Source of the DNA: Candidatus Altarchaeota archaeon | GTDB taxonomy: Archaea > SpSt-1190 | Assembly: GCA_030590165.1 (NCBI GenBank) | Contig: JAUUZA010000027.1 | Coordinates: 1 to 9,414, forward strand | DNA: 9,414 nt | Direction: 5' to 3' | Part shown: in pieces, positions 1-5,969 of the stretch | Layout of the letters: the number at the start of each line of letters is the position of its first letter | Position numbering within the stretch: the first letter of the stretch is position 1 | Translations under genes and position numbers: made by a program | Notes under the pieces: model-generated | Told to the model about the DNA's origin: nothing | The model's input: the letters and a program-made list of their open reading frames with translations, nothing else | Databases searched by the model: none

Positions 1-78
1 ATTAATGAGGCTGGAAGCTCAATTGATGATAGCGACCTCAGTATTGATGGTGGAAATGTTGAAGATGCCTGTGAATAA
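1..78 (+). CDS. C-terminal tail of an upstream protein (partial)
   Basis: The frame starting at base 1 is open from the left edge to a TAA at 76-78. It gives 25 residues rich in Asp, Ser and Gly and ending Asp-Ala-Cys-Glu. The acidic, Cys-containing composition resembles the extracytoplasmic domains of the proteins that follow, so it may be another member of the same cluster. The second frame is also open (to 102), but it gives a Met-rich peptide and would overlap the next start, so I prefer this frame. The start and function lie outside the window. Confidence 0.6.
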   Translation: MNEAGSSIDDSDLSIDGGNVEDACE

Positions 79-90
79 AAGGGTGAAGAC

Positions 91-597
91 GTGCAGGGCT
101 TAAAATTGATTATGAATGTTATTGGTCGTTTAGTTATTGTAGGTTTTTTATTTGCTTCAGTAACTCCATACATTTCAGACTTCATGAAAGATAGTTTTGG
201 AGGTCGTGTAGAATTTGAAGCGAGTGAAGAAGAAATTCAATTAACACTTAAACTTTGTCGAAATTTTTATGATGAATCCTTCATCAAAGAAAATTATGAA
301 AAAACATATCACAACTCATTTGAAATGTTTTTTAGTGAGAGTAATTTAGACACACGATATGCCCAAACAAAACTGCTGTGTGGTGCCTTAATTGAAATTT
401 ATAATGATGCAAAAAATTCAAAAAATATTGAAACAACCATAAGTACAATAAATGAAGATTATTCAGTAATTTTTCCTGGACTCGAATTTGATTCAGAAGA
501 AATTCAAACAATAATATCAGAAAATGATGAGATTGTTTGGGTTGGGCTCGTTATAAATGAATTAACGGAGGAAATTAAAAAGGAGGTATCTAATTGA
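91..597 (+). CDS. small secreted/membrane-anchored protein with prepilin-like N-terminus (cluster member 1)
   Basis: The product is 168 aa and of unrecognised family. It starts at GTG 91, preceded by GGTGA at 82-86 with a 4-nt spacer. This start gives Met-Gln-Gly then hydrophobic residues, matching the Met-x-Gly start seen across the cluster. The in-frame ATG at 112 would cut into the helix. Residues about 4-27 form a single transmembrane or signal-anchor helix. The rest is acidic and mainly helical, with Cys56 and a second Cys in a Leu-Leu-Cys-Gly segment near residue 97. The segment around residues 51-65 (Leu-Thr-Leu, Cys, Phe-Tyr-Asp, Ser-Phe-Ile) closely matches cluster member 3, suggesting paralogy. 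It lies 12 nt after the upstream stop, and its stop overlaps the next start, so it is in the operon. Cell-surface location is inferred; no enzymatic motif is visible. Confidence 0.85.
   Translation: MQGLKLIMNVIGRLVIVGFLFASVTPYISDFMKDSFGGRVEFEASEEEIQLTLKLCRNFYDESFIKENYEKTYHNSFEMFFSESNLDTRYAQTKLLCGALIEIYNDAKNSKNIETTISTINEDYSVIFPGLEFDSEEIQTIISENDEIVWVGLVINELTEEIKKEVSN
580..587 (+). promoter_or_regulatory. strong Shine-Dalgarno site for a TTG start
   Basis: AAGGAGGT lies 6 nt before the TTG at 594. It is the best ribosome-binding site in the window and fixes a non-ATG start for cluster member 2, whose first base overlaps the stop codon of member 1 (TTGA arrangement). Confidence 0.75.
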
Positions 598-1412
598 GTA
601 ACCCTGCTTTAGGTCTACTTAATGGGGTTATTCTGGCTTTAATAATATTTAGAGTAGTAATTGTGGGTTCAGTAATAGGAACTGCTGATGTTGTATCTTC
701 CTTTGACCAAAAAATAACAATGGCTCAACTTGAATATCCTAAAACAATCTTAAAACTTGCTCTTCTTGATGATGAAGAATTTTATTCACCAAAAAGGGTG
801 GCTGAAAATTTCAAAGAAATTCAATCCCTATCACCTCATGAACTCGCAATTTCATCTGTTCCACTTGAAATGACTTCCTCAGACATAAAACAATTGCAGA
901 CTGTGCTTCAATCAGATGAAGGTGTTGCAACAGGAGACGCACTCAATTCACTCTTCATAAAATGTCAAGGATGGATGACAAAATCTGCACCAGGAACCTC
1001 TGAGTTTGACCCGAGTGAAAGATATATTGCAGATTATTATGAAGGTTTAATTTCTACAGGAGGATTAAATTTATTAAATCCTACTTCACTCTCAGAATTT
1101 CTTCACGAAAATATTGATGCTTTAAAACCAATTTTTGTGAATGATGGACTAAATGCAAAAACATGTGGAAAATGTTTTGAATTAAAAGAAGATTATGCCC
1201 TTGCTTTTAAAGCAAGACAAATGATAACTCCTGAAGATAATGTTAAAACCCATATTGAAATAAGAAGGGAAATGCATGACTTGGGTTGTGCCGAGGTATG
1301 TGCCCAAGTTTGTGTTGATATTTATCCCACATTAAAAGCCATCAATTTTGATGCGTTTAATAACCCAGAACTAAGCAAAGCATTAATATCAAAAAAAATA
1401 CAGGTTTCTTAA
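594..1412 (+). CDS. membrane-anchored Cys-rich extracytoplasmic protein (cluster member 2)
   Basis: The product is 272 aa and of unrecognised family. The TTG start overlaps the previous stop and is supported by a near-perfect AAGGAGGT. Residues about 6-30 form one hydrophobic helix. There is no Lys-Gly before it, though Gly7 could occupy the -1 position of a class III cleavage site. The remaining ~240 residues are soluble and mixed charge. Six Cys occur: 124, a Cys-x-x-Cys pair at 191/194, and 232, 236 and 240 spaced every four residues. This arrangement could form disulfides in an extracytoplasmic domain or bind a metal; the sequence cannot decide. Next to one-helix neighbours, it is probably a subunit of the same surface assembly. 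It is one of the two largest products of the cluster. Confidence 0.87.
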   Translation: MSNPALGLLNGVILALIIFRVVIVGSVIGTADVVSSFDQKITMAQLEYPKTILKLALLDDEEFYSPKRVAENFKEIQSLSPHELAISSVPLEMTSSDIKQLQTVLQSDEGVATGDALNSLFIKCQGWMTKSAPGTSEFDPSERYIADYYEGLISTGGLNLLNPTSLSEFLHENIDALKPIFVNDGLNAKTCGKCFELKEDYALAFKARQMITPEDNVKTHIEIRREMHDLGCAEVCAQVCVDIYPTLKAINFDAFNNPELSKALISKKIQVS

Positions 1413-1421
1413 GGTGTTAGA

Positions 1422-1868
1422 ATGAAAGGAGATGCAGGAAGCCCGATTTGGATTGTTGTAACTCTTCTTTTGGCGTTGGTTGTTGGAATTACAATGTACC
1501 AACTATTACAAAAAACGAGTGCTGATAAAACTTTTGGTAATTGGATGGATGAAATTGGAGGCGGACAAGCTGAACTCACTCTTTCCTCCTTTTGTGAATC
1601 TTGGTATGATTCAGGATTTGTTCTAGGAGCAGTGAATGAAGCAACACAAGCAAAGGCAACTGTTGCAGCCGCATATGAAGGGGCAACAGTAAATTATTTC
1701 ACACGAGAAGAATTTGAATTTGGTGAACGCCTTTCAGATTGTGATTGCGCAGTTTATCTTTACCAAATTGGTTCAATCGACAAACTTGAAACAAGCAAGT
1801 GGTATGATCCTGACGAATGTCATGAACTTACAAACGCGGTTGCTGAAAGCAGAGGCTTGGTAAGGTAG
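1422..1868 (+). CDS. pilin-like small membrane-anchored protein (cluster member 3)
   Basis: The product is 148 aa and of unrecognised family. ATG 1422 follows GGTG at 1413-1416 and lies 9 nt after the previous stop. The N-terminus is Met-Lys-Gly-Asp-Ala, then a strongly hydrophobic helix at about residues 9-29. Lys-Gly followed by Asp and Ala fits the archaeal PibD/EppA class III peptidase consensus ([KR]-G, cut, then an allowed residue). Four Cys lie beyond the helix: 58, 107, 109 and 133. The stretch at residues 52-67 (Leu-Thr-Leu, Cys58, Trp-Tyr-Asp, Gly-Phe-Val) aligns with member 1 around its Cys56. Length and architecture suit a minor pilin or other signal-anchored surface protein; this is inference from topology, not homology. 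Confidence 0.87.
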   Translation: MKGDAGSPIWIVVTLLLALVVGITMYQLLQKTSADKTFGNWMDEIGGGQAELTLSSFCESWYDSGFVLGAVNEATQAKATVAAAYEGATVNYFTREEFEFGERLSDCDCAVYLYQIGSIDKLETSKWYDPDECHELTNAVAESRGLVR

Positions 1869-1873
1869 GTCCT

Positions 1874-2314
1874 ATGAAGGGCCTCTCTTTACTTATTTAT
1901 ACAATTTTTCTTTCAATTATATTCTTTGTAAATCAAAGTGCATTCTTACAAATTGCAGGTTCACTAAATGGTGTTCCAGTACAAGTAGAATTTGTTGGCT
2001 CAACCCTCTATTCACAAATACAAGCTCAAGAAACATTCAACCCACCAAAAGATATGGAAGTTTTTCTTAGTAATTGTCTACTTCCCTCACATCCTAATTT
2101 AGACGTAGAGGATTATGAAATAGCAAGTGAACGGTGTGAAGGTTTTCCTTCAGTTTTATGTGTATTTTATAATTATTACTCTTCTCGTTTCAGATTTTGT
2201 AAACCGATGTGGCAGGAATTAGATAAACAATATTATTTCAATGGTACAACTTCCCCCCTTTTGAGACCTATTCTTTTAGAGGGTGGAATCCTCACATTTG
2301 AAGCTTATGAGTAA
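1874..2314 (+). CDS. pilin-like small membrane-anchored protein (cluster member 4)
   Basis: The product is 146 aa and of unrecognised family. ATG 1874 is 5 nt past the previous stop, with GGTAGGT at 1864-1870 as a likely ribosome-binding site overlapping that stop. It begins Met-Lys-Gly-Leu-Ser and then a hydrophobic helix to about residue 27, a good match to a class III (prepilin-type) cleavage site after Gly3. The soluble part has four Cys (68, 88, 96, 109), an even number suggesting two disulfides, and many aromatic residues between 97 and 122. The gene is followed by the only sizeable gap in the cluster, which carries a possible TATA box, so transcription may restart after it. Confidence 0.86.
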   Translation: MKGLSLLIYTIFLSIIFFVNQSAFLQIAGSLNGVPVQVEFVGSTLYSQIQAQETFNPPKDMEVFLSNCLLPSHPNLDVEDYEIASERCEGFPSVLCVFYNYYSSRFRFCKPMWQELDKQYYFNGTTSPLLRPILLEGGILTFEAYE

Positions 2315-2318
2315 TTAC

Positions 2319-2326
2319 TTTAAATA
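2319..2326 (+). promoter_or_regulatory. possible internal TATA box in the membrane-protein cluster
   Basis: TTTAAATA matches the archaeal TATA-box consensus well. It lies in the only gap above 20 nt inside the cluster (2315-2347 or longer). Its centre is about 25 nt upstream of a GTG at 2348, the usual distance for a leaderless transcript start. In AT-rich DNA such a match could be chance; a read-through operon remains possible. Confidence 0.4.
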
Positions 2327-2347
2327 TTGTAATTGTTTATTTCATCT

Positions 2348-2770
2348 GTGGGAGTTCAAGAAGATGTAATGTTTATGTCTGGTGTTTTTGGGCCCCTTCT
2401 TAGTTTTGCACTAATTGTTCTTCTTGGTATATCTACTTATCAAGGACTGGCCACGATGGGAATGACAAATAATTTTGCTATTAGGTCTGATGTACTTGCA
2501 GCTTCAATGAGTTTGGTTAATATGCATCCACATACAGAAGTGAATCTAAGCTGGGATTATCTTCCTTTTTCAATTGGAGTTCTTGAAGGCAATATTAATG
2601 GAGGACTTGGAATGTTTTTTCCTACTGAGACCGCAACTTTTTCTTCATATCCTTTAACTATCCCATTTTCAACAGATAATATTAAAGAAAACATTCACTA
2701 TGTTTCAAATGATTCTATCTCTAAATTTTGTTTTAAAAATTTAGGAAATCCAGAGGCGAGAATGGAATGA
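2348..2770 (+). CDS. membrane-anchored small protein (cluster member 5), start uncertain
   Basis: The product is about 140 aa from GTG 2348 and of unrecognised family. Possible in-frame starts are TTG 2333, GTG 2348, ATG 2369 and ATG 2375. No Shine-Dalgarno site has good spacing for any of them. I chose 2348 because it sits at leaderless distance from a TATA-like box. ATG 2375 would instead give Met-Ser-Gly followed directly by the hydrophobic helix, resembling its neighbours' Met-x-Gly starts. One helix (about 20 residues) is followed by a helical linker and a soluble domain. Its single Cys lies near the C-terminus in Ser-Lys-Phe-Cys-Phe, a motif also present in cluster member 8. The stop overlaps the next start. 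Confidence 0.8.
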   Translation: MGVQEDVMFMSGVFGPLLSFALIVLLGISTYQGLATMGMTNNFAIRSDVLAASMSLVNMHPHTEVNLSWDYLPFSIGVLEGNINGGLGMFFPTETATFSSYPLTIPFSTDNIKENIHYVSNDSISKFCFKNLGNPEARME

Positions 2771-3780
2771 AGGGTTTAGACGGAATTACAATGGGAGTCG
2801 TATTTATTCTTATAATAGGAATAATTAATATTTCAAGATTTCAAATATCAATAAAACAAGATTTAGATGGATGGCGAATCACTCGTATGGCGATGACTCA
2901 AGCCAATCTAATGGTTTCACACAAATACCAAGATGACTTTGGTATAGTAGACCTTGGAAAATTAGAAATTTCCCCTCAATATGGTTATGAAGTAAGTTAT
3001 GGTGTATATGATCCAGAACAGGGTGAATTTGTAAAAACTAGTGAAAACGGTCTTATGGGAACTGTATTTGAATATGTCTATATTTATGCAGGTGGTTTGA
3101 AAAAAGGGGATTTCAATCTACCAACTCACTCAAAATATTTCACCCCAAGTGCTAAAGAAAGAAGCCTACTCGGAATACCTAAACAAGAACTGAAGGAAAT
3201 TCAGGAAGAGGAATCTGAAGATATTATTGAAACGAGCAAAGAAATTATACGGAGTAATTTAATCGATCAAGTTTACAACACAATTCAAAAAACTCAAATA
3301 TCTTGTCTTTTAACTGTAATCAATTATATGAAAACGCATGGAGATGCTACAGAATCTGAGATATTACCTGTTCTATCTGAAAACTTAGATTGTAATGTTG
3401 AAAGAATTATTTCACTCTACAGAATTTTTGGAAATAGTAAAGAATTTTATGAAGCCTTATTGATGTCAAGCTTTTATCAAACAAATAATATGTTATTACC
3501 TCAAGTGTCCCCCTTTCTTATGAGCACTTATAGTGCATACTTACAAAATTTTGCAATATATTCATTGCCTATAGTTTACAAAGAGGGTTCAGGAAATAAA
3601 TATGGTCTTTTGATAGTCGTTCTAACTCCAAAAACTTATTTTTCAAGTGTTAATACACTCTCAGAAATTTCACAAGAAAATTTACCTGTTTTACCTGATA
3701 TTTACAAAGATTTTTTACCAAGCTTAAATGATTTTTATTTTAATTTACAAGAAACATATGAGAATATGGAGGCGTCATGA
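2767..3780 (+). CDS. large membrane-anchored protein with pilin-like N-terminus (cluster member 6)
   Basis: The product is 337 aa, the largest of the cluster, and of unrecognised family. The start ATG overlaps the previous stop (ATGA), with GAGGCGAG a few bases upstream. It starts Met-Lys-Gly-Leu-Asp, then a hydrophobic helix to about residue 24. That is followed by a continuing amphipathic segment (Asp-Gly-Trp-Arg, then Met- and Ala-rich), as in the long first helix of type IV pilin-like proteins. Residues about 150-235 are predicted helical and acidic, with Cys about 181 and 209. Residues 240-300 are rich in Ser, Tyr and hydrophobics and may be beta-rich. Translational coupling on both sides indicates that it works with its neighbours. 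It could be the scaffold or tip subunit of a surface complex, but nothing proves this. Confidence 0.87.
   Translation: MKGLDGITMGVVFILIIGIINISRFQISIKQDLDGWRITRMAMTQANLMVSHKYQDDFGIVDLGKLEISPQYGYEVSYGVYDPEQGEFVKTSENGLMGTVFEYVYIYAGGLKKGDFNLPTHSKYFTPSAKERSLLGIPKQELKEIQEEESEDIIETSKEIIRSNLIDQVYNTIQKTQISCLLTVINYMKTHGDATESEILPVLSENLDCNVERIISLYRIFGNSKEFYEALLMSSFYQTNNMLLPQVSPFLMSTYSAYLQNFAIYSLPIVYKEGSGNKYGLLIVVLTPKTYFSSVNTLSEISQENLPVLPDIYKDFLPSLNDFYFNLQETYENMEAS
3768..3772 (+). promoter_or_regulatory. Shine-Dalgarno site for cluster member 7
   Basis: GGAGG lies within the last codons of member 6, 4 nt before ATG 3777 and 7 nt before ATG 3780. It supports either of two adjacent Met codons as the start. 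Confidence 0.6.
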
Positions 3781-4175
3781 TGGCTGGAATACCTAAAAAT
3801 TTACCAACAACGGCAATAATGGTTGGACTTGCCTCAGGAATTGCTGTTGGTTTTGCTTTATTTTTTCAACTTTCAATAACTGCAACAGCAACTTATGGAA
3901 GAACACTTAATGCTGCATATCCATATCTTCATGCAATATCAATGCATACTGTAGAGGGTCATCCTTTTCTTTACTATCTATCAAATGCATTGAAAACAAA
4001 TTCAGAAACATTTGAAGGGGTGAATGTTAAAGAAATTTTAATGAACTTCAATGAAACTTTTGAGTTAGTGAATGAAACTGGAGACATAGTACTCTCAACT
4101 GGAGAAAAAAATGGTGAGCGTGCCTTCTTAGCAATTCCTCCAGATGGAAAATTGGTGATGATTTATGACAATTAA
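3777..4175 (+). CDS. small membrane-anchored protein without cysteines (cluster member 7)
   Basis: The product is 132 aa and of unrecognised family. It begins at ATG 3777, overlapping the previous stop (ATGA), or at ATG 3780, which gives Met-Ala-Gly-Ile. A GGAGG site serves both. Residues about 11-35 form a Gly/Ala-rich hydrophobic helix that continues into a Thr/Ala-rich helical region (about 35-60). A short soluble domain follows, ending in a likely beta-hairpin. It is the only cluster member with no Cys. The Gly-Ala-rich first helix followed by an extended helix is pilin-like. The gene overlaps the next one by 11 nt. Confidence 0.86.
   Translation: MMAGIPKNLPTTAIMVGLASGIAVGFALFFQLSITATATYGRTLNAAYPYLHAISMHTVEGHPFLYYLSNALKTNSETFEGVNVKEILMNFNETFELVNETGDIVLSTGEKNGERAFLAIPPDGKLVMIYDN
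4154..4159 (+). promoter_or_regulatory. Shine-Dalgarno site for cluster member 8
   Basis: GGTGAT, a full match to the archaeal anti-Shine-Dalgarno complement, lies 5 nt before ATG 4165 inside the coding region of member 7. It supports the overlapping start. Confidence 0.65.
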
Positions 4176-4806
4176 GAAAGGGTTTGCAACACTTGCCGCA
4201 TTAGCAGTTTCCGGCATGGTAGGAATGGCAGTAGCAGCAATGGCAAGCCAAGCTGCAGAAATGGAAGCAACAGCTGAAATATTTCTTGCAGACCTCCTTG
4301 CATTAAATATGTTTTATCAAGGTAGAAATATTCAAGAAATAATTACAATGGATTCATCATATGTCTTTGAAAAATATATAGAAGAAGGAGGTCCACAATT
4401 TTTTGGTTCTATTTTATTTGAGGGTAAATTTTTGAGTATTTTAAAAGATAGAGGCTCTTCACTAACTTATTCACAAAACTTAGTGAATAATGAATCAGGC
4501 CGTCTTGCTACACAAGTAGCAAAACAATATGAAGATTTGTGGGGGATTACGACTTCAAATGAAAATACAAGCTTTTGCCTTAAAAGAAAAACTTCTCTCA
4601 AATTTGGTGAACATGTAAGTAAATTTTGTTTTGAATCTCCCTTACAAATGGAATCTTTCAAAGTTTTAATTCCCTTAATGATTACGACAATAGAAAATGA
4701 GAATACTTGCATTGAATTTGGAAGCTATTCTATATGTTGGGCAGACCTAATATTTGACGGCATAACAACAAATTTCACTTATGCTATACACGAAATTGTT
4801 GAATAA
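4165..4806 (+). CDS. pilin-like membrane-anchored protein (cluster member 8, last gene)
   Basis: The product is 213 aa and of unrecognised family. The start overlaps member 7 by 11 nt. The N-terminus, Met-Thr-Ile-Lys-Lys-Gly-Phe-Ala, is the best class III signal peptide of the set: Lys-Lys-Gly, then Phe-Ala and an Ala/Val/Met/Gly-rich helix to about residue 30. A predicted long helix follows at 31-60. Cys occur at 138, 155, 182 and 191, enough for two disulfides. The motif Ser-Lys-Phe-Cys-Phe at 152-156 recurs in member 5. The last 23 nt overlap the convergent 3' end of dphB. It is probably the last gene of the left-hand operon. Confidence 0.87.
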   Translation: MTIKKGFATLAALAVSGMVGMAVAAMASQAAEMEATAEIFLADLLALNMFYQGRNIQEIITMDSSYVFEKYIEEGGPQFFGSILFEGKFLSILKDRGSSLTYSQNLVNNESGRLATQVAKQYEDLWGITTSNENTSFCLKRKTSLKFGEHVSKFCFESPLQMESFKVLIPLMITTIENENTCIEFGSYSICWADLIFDGITTNFTYAIHEIVE

Positions 4807-5440
4807 ATTCTTCCTCAAAGAAATGAAGTTCACCAGGCAATATTATACTATAAGGTGGCTTACCAAAATCAATAGTGAATTCTTTTCCAAAATAAATCTT
4901 TTCTGTTTTTGAACCCAATCTTTCACAAACTAAAAGTTCATTATCAAATCCCATTGCTCTTAAAATATTAATTGCATCATCAAGTTTCATTTCTGGGTCA
5001 ATTAAACAAAGACTGTGAAGACCTGCTTTCAAATTATTTTCAATTCTTTCCTTATCACTTTCATAAGTTTGTGAAAGTGTTACAATTCGCCCAAATTTAT
5101 ATGTGCTTAATCCCGTTCTTGCTATTGCATTAATGATTGATGGTGCATGAATTACTTCAATGTCAATCCCTTTTTCCTTACCTTCCTTAATCAATGAAAT
5201 ATGTGTAGTTGCGAATAGTGGGTCTCCAGGAATTAAAATTGCAATTGTGTCTTCTTCTGCCTTATCTAATAAAAAATTACTCTCAACTTTCCCCCTCGGA
5301 AGTAAAGTAGTTTCAAAATCCAACTCATATGGAAAACTAGTATAACTTTCAATAAAAATTTGGCTTGATTTTTTTATTGCTTCTGTTCCTTTTAATGTCA
5401 TGTCACCTTTTTCAATTCCCATTCCAATAAGGTAGAGCAT
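4784..5440 (-). CDS. dphB: diphthine synthase (diphthamide biosynthesis methyltransferase)
   Basis: DphB uses S-adenosylmethionine to methylate the aminocarboxypropyl-histidine intermediate on archaeal elongation factor 2, the second step of diphthamide synthesis. The 218-aa protein starts Met-Leu-Tyr-Leu-Ile-Gly-Met-Gly, the family's canonical N-terminus. Its Gly-Asp-Met-Thr-Leu-Lys-Gly, the Pro-Gly-Asp-Pro loop at 71-74 followed by Ala-Thr-Thr-His, His-Ala-Pro-Ser near 98, and Pro-Pro-Tyr-Ser with Pro-Gly-Glu-Leu-His-Phe near the end are all typical of the tetrapyrrole-methylase fold. The open frame extends 279 nt further upstream, but that extension lies antisense to nob1 and is not coding. 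At 218 residues it is shorter than the usual archaeal enzyme (about 250-265), mainly through a contracted loop near residues 120-130. It implies a Dph2 partner elsewhere in the genome. Confidence 0.95.
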   Translation of the reverse strand: MLYLIGMGIEKGDMTLKGTEAIKKSSQIFIESYTSFPYELDFETTLLPRGKVESNFLLDKAEEDTIAILIPGDPLFATTHISLIKEGKEKGIDIEVIHAPSIINAIARTGLSTYKFGRIVTLSQTYESDKERIENNLKAGLHSLCLIDPEMKLDDAINILRAMGFDNELLVCERLGSKTEKIYFGKEFTIDFGKPPYSIILPGELHFFEEEFIQQFRV

Positions 5441-5457
5441 ACCAAAAGGGTAATACC

Positions 5458-5466
5458 ATAAATTAA
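5458..5466. promoter_or_regulatory. possible shared bidirectional TATA element between dphB and nob1
   Basis: ATAAATTAA lies in the 43-nt divergent gap (5441-5483). Its centre, 5462, is exactly 22 nt from the first base of both start codons (5440 on -, 5484 on +). It reads as a TATA-like sequence on each strand. Neither gene has a well-placed Shine-Dalgarno site, so both transcripts may be leaderless. The distance is at the short end for archaeal TATA-to-start spacing and the match is weaker than that of rps15. Confidence 0.4.
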
Positions 5467-5483
5467 GAAGGCTTTGTTTTTTA

Positions 5484-5948
5484 GTGAAAATCAAAGTACT
5501 CGATGCTGGAGCCTTCATTGAAAATTTATATACTACAGGCATAACTTCAGAATCTGTTGCAGAAGAAACAAGAGTTCCCCCAACAGTTGAAATCCTTAGT
5601 CCTAAAACTGAATTCATTAATAAAATAAAAATTGCAGCAAGGGAAACGGGTGATTCTGGTGTCTTAAGCAAGGCAGATATTGATGTCCTCGCATTGGGAT
5701 TACAGATGGACGGAATCATTGTCTCAAATGACTTTGCAGTTCAAAATGTTGCTGAACACCTCAAATTATTATGGGAAGGGGCTGGAAAAAGTATGACAAA
5801 AAAAATTAATTGGATTTGGTATTGCCCAGGATGCAAAAGGCTCCAAGATGCAAAGGGAGTTTGTGAATTTTGTGGAACAGAAACTAAAAGAAGGCCAAAA
5901 CACCCCAGAAACCAAAAAAAACAGGAATCTCGTAGAAAACGCTTATAA
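5484..5948 (+). CDS. nob1: endoribonuclease Nob1 (16S rRNA 3'-end processing)
   Basis: Nob1 cuts precursor 16S rRNA at its mature 3' end during 30S assembly. The 154-aa protein has a PIN nuclease domain (about 1-95) and a C-terminal zinc ribbon (112-133). PIN acidic residues are visible as Asp7 (Val-Leu-Asp-Ala-Gly-Ala-Phe), Glu27/Glu28, Asp65/Asp67 (Lys-Ala-Asp-Ile-Asp-Val-Leu-Ala) and Asp83 (Ser-Asn-Asp-Phe, then Val-Gln-Asn-Val-Ala, a Nob1 signature). Zinc ligands are Cys114, 117, 127 and 130. The tail is strongly basic, as expected for rRNA binding. The GTG start at 5484 gives the family's short N-terminus; there is no alternative Met before Asp7. Length matches archaeal Nob1. It lies 21 nt upstream of rps15 and is divergent from dphB. 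Confidence 0.95.
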   Translation: MKIKVLDAGAFIENLYTTGITSESVAEETRVPPTVEILSPKTEFINKIKIAARETGDSGVLSKADIDVLALGLQMDGIIVSNDFAVQNVAEHLKLLWEGAGKSMTKKINWIWYCPGCKRLQDAKGVCEFCGTETKRRPKHPRNQKKQESRRKRL

Positions 5949-5950
5949 AA
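5943..5950 (+). promoter_or_regulatory. TATA box of rps15, overlapping the nob1 stop codon
   Basis: TTATAAAA is a near-consensus archaeal TATA box. Its centre is about 24 nt upstream of GTG 5970, and no Shine-Dalgarno site precedes that GTG, so a leaderless rps15 transcript is likely. The A-rich stretch just upstream could serve as a TFB-recognition element. The nob1 stop (TAA, 5946-5948) lies inside the box. Confidence 0.6.
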
Positions 5951-5969
5951 CGGCCTTACAAAATCCTTA

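Noticed and set aside
2-102. Second open frame at the left edge
   Set aside because: It gives a Met- and Leu-rich peptide overlapping the first cluster gene's start; the first frame gives a more protein-like acidic tail and a clean 12-nt gap.
4467-4712. - strand frame of 81 aa inside cluster member 8
   Set aside because: It is antisense to a well-supported gene, with no recognisable domain and no ribosome-binding or promoter context.
5160-5345. + strand frame of 61 aa inside dphB
   Set aside because: It lies antisense to the conserved core of dphB, a shadow frame.
5441-5719. N-terminal extension of the dphB frame to an ATG at 5719
   Set aside because: The region is antisense to nob1, and the family's conserved N-terminus begins exactly at ATG 5440.
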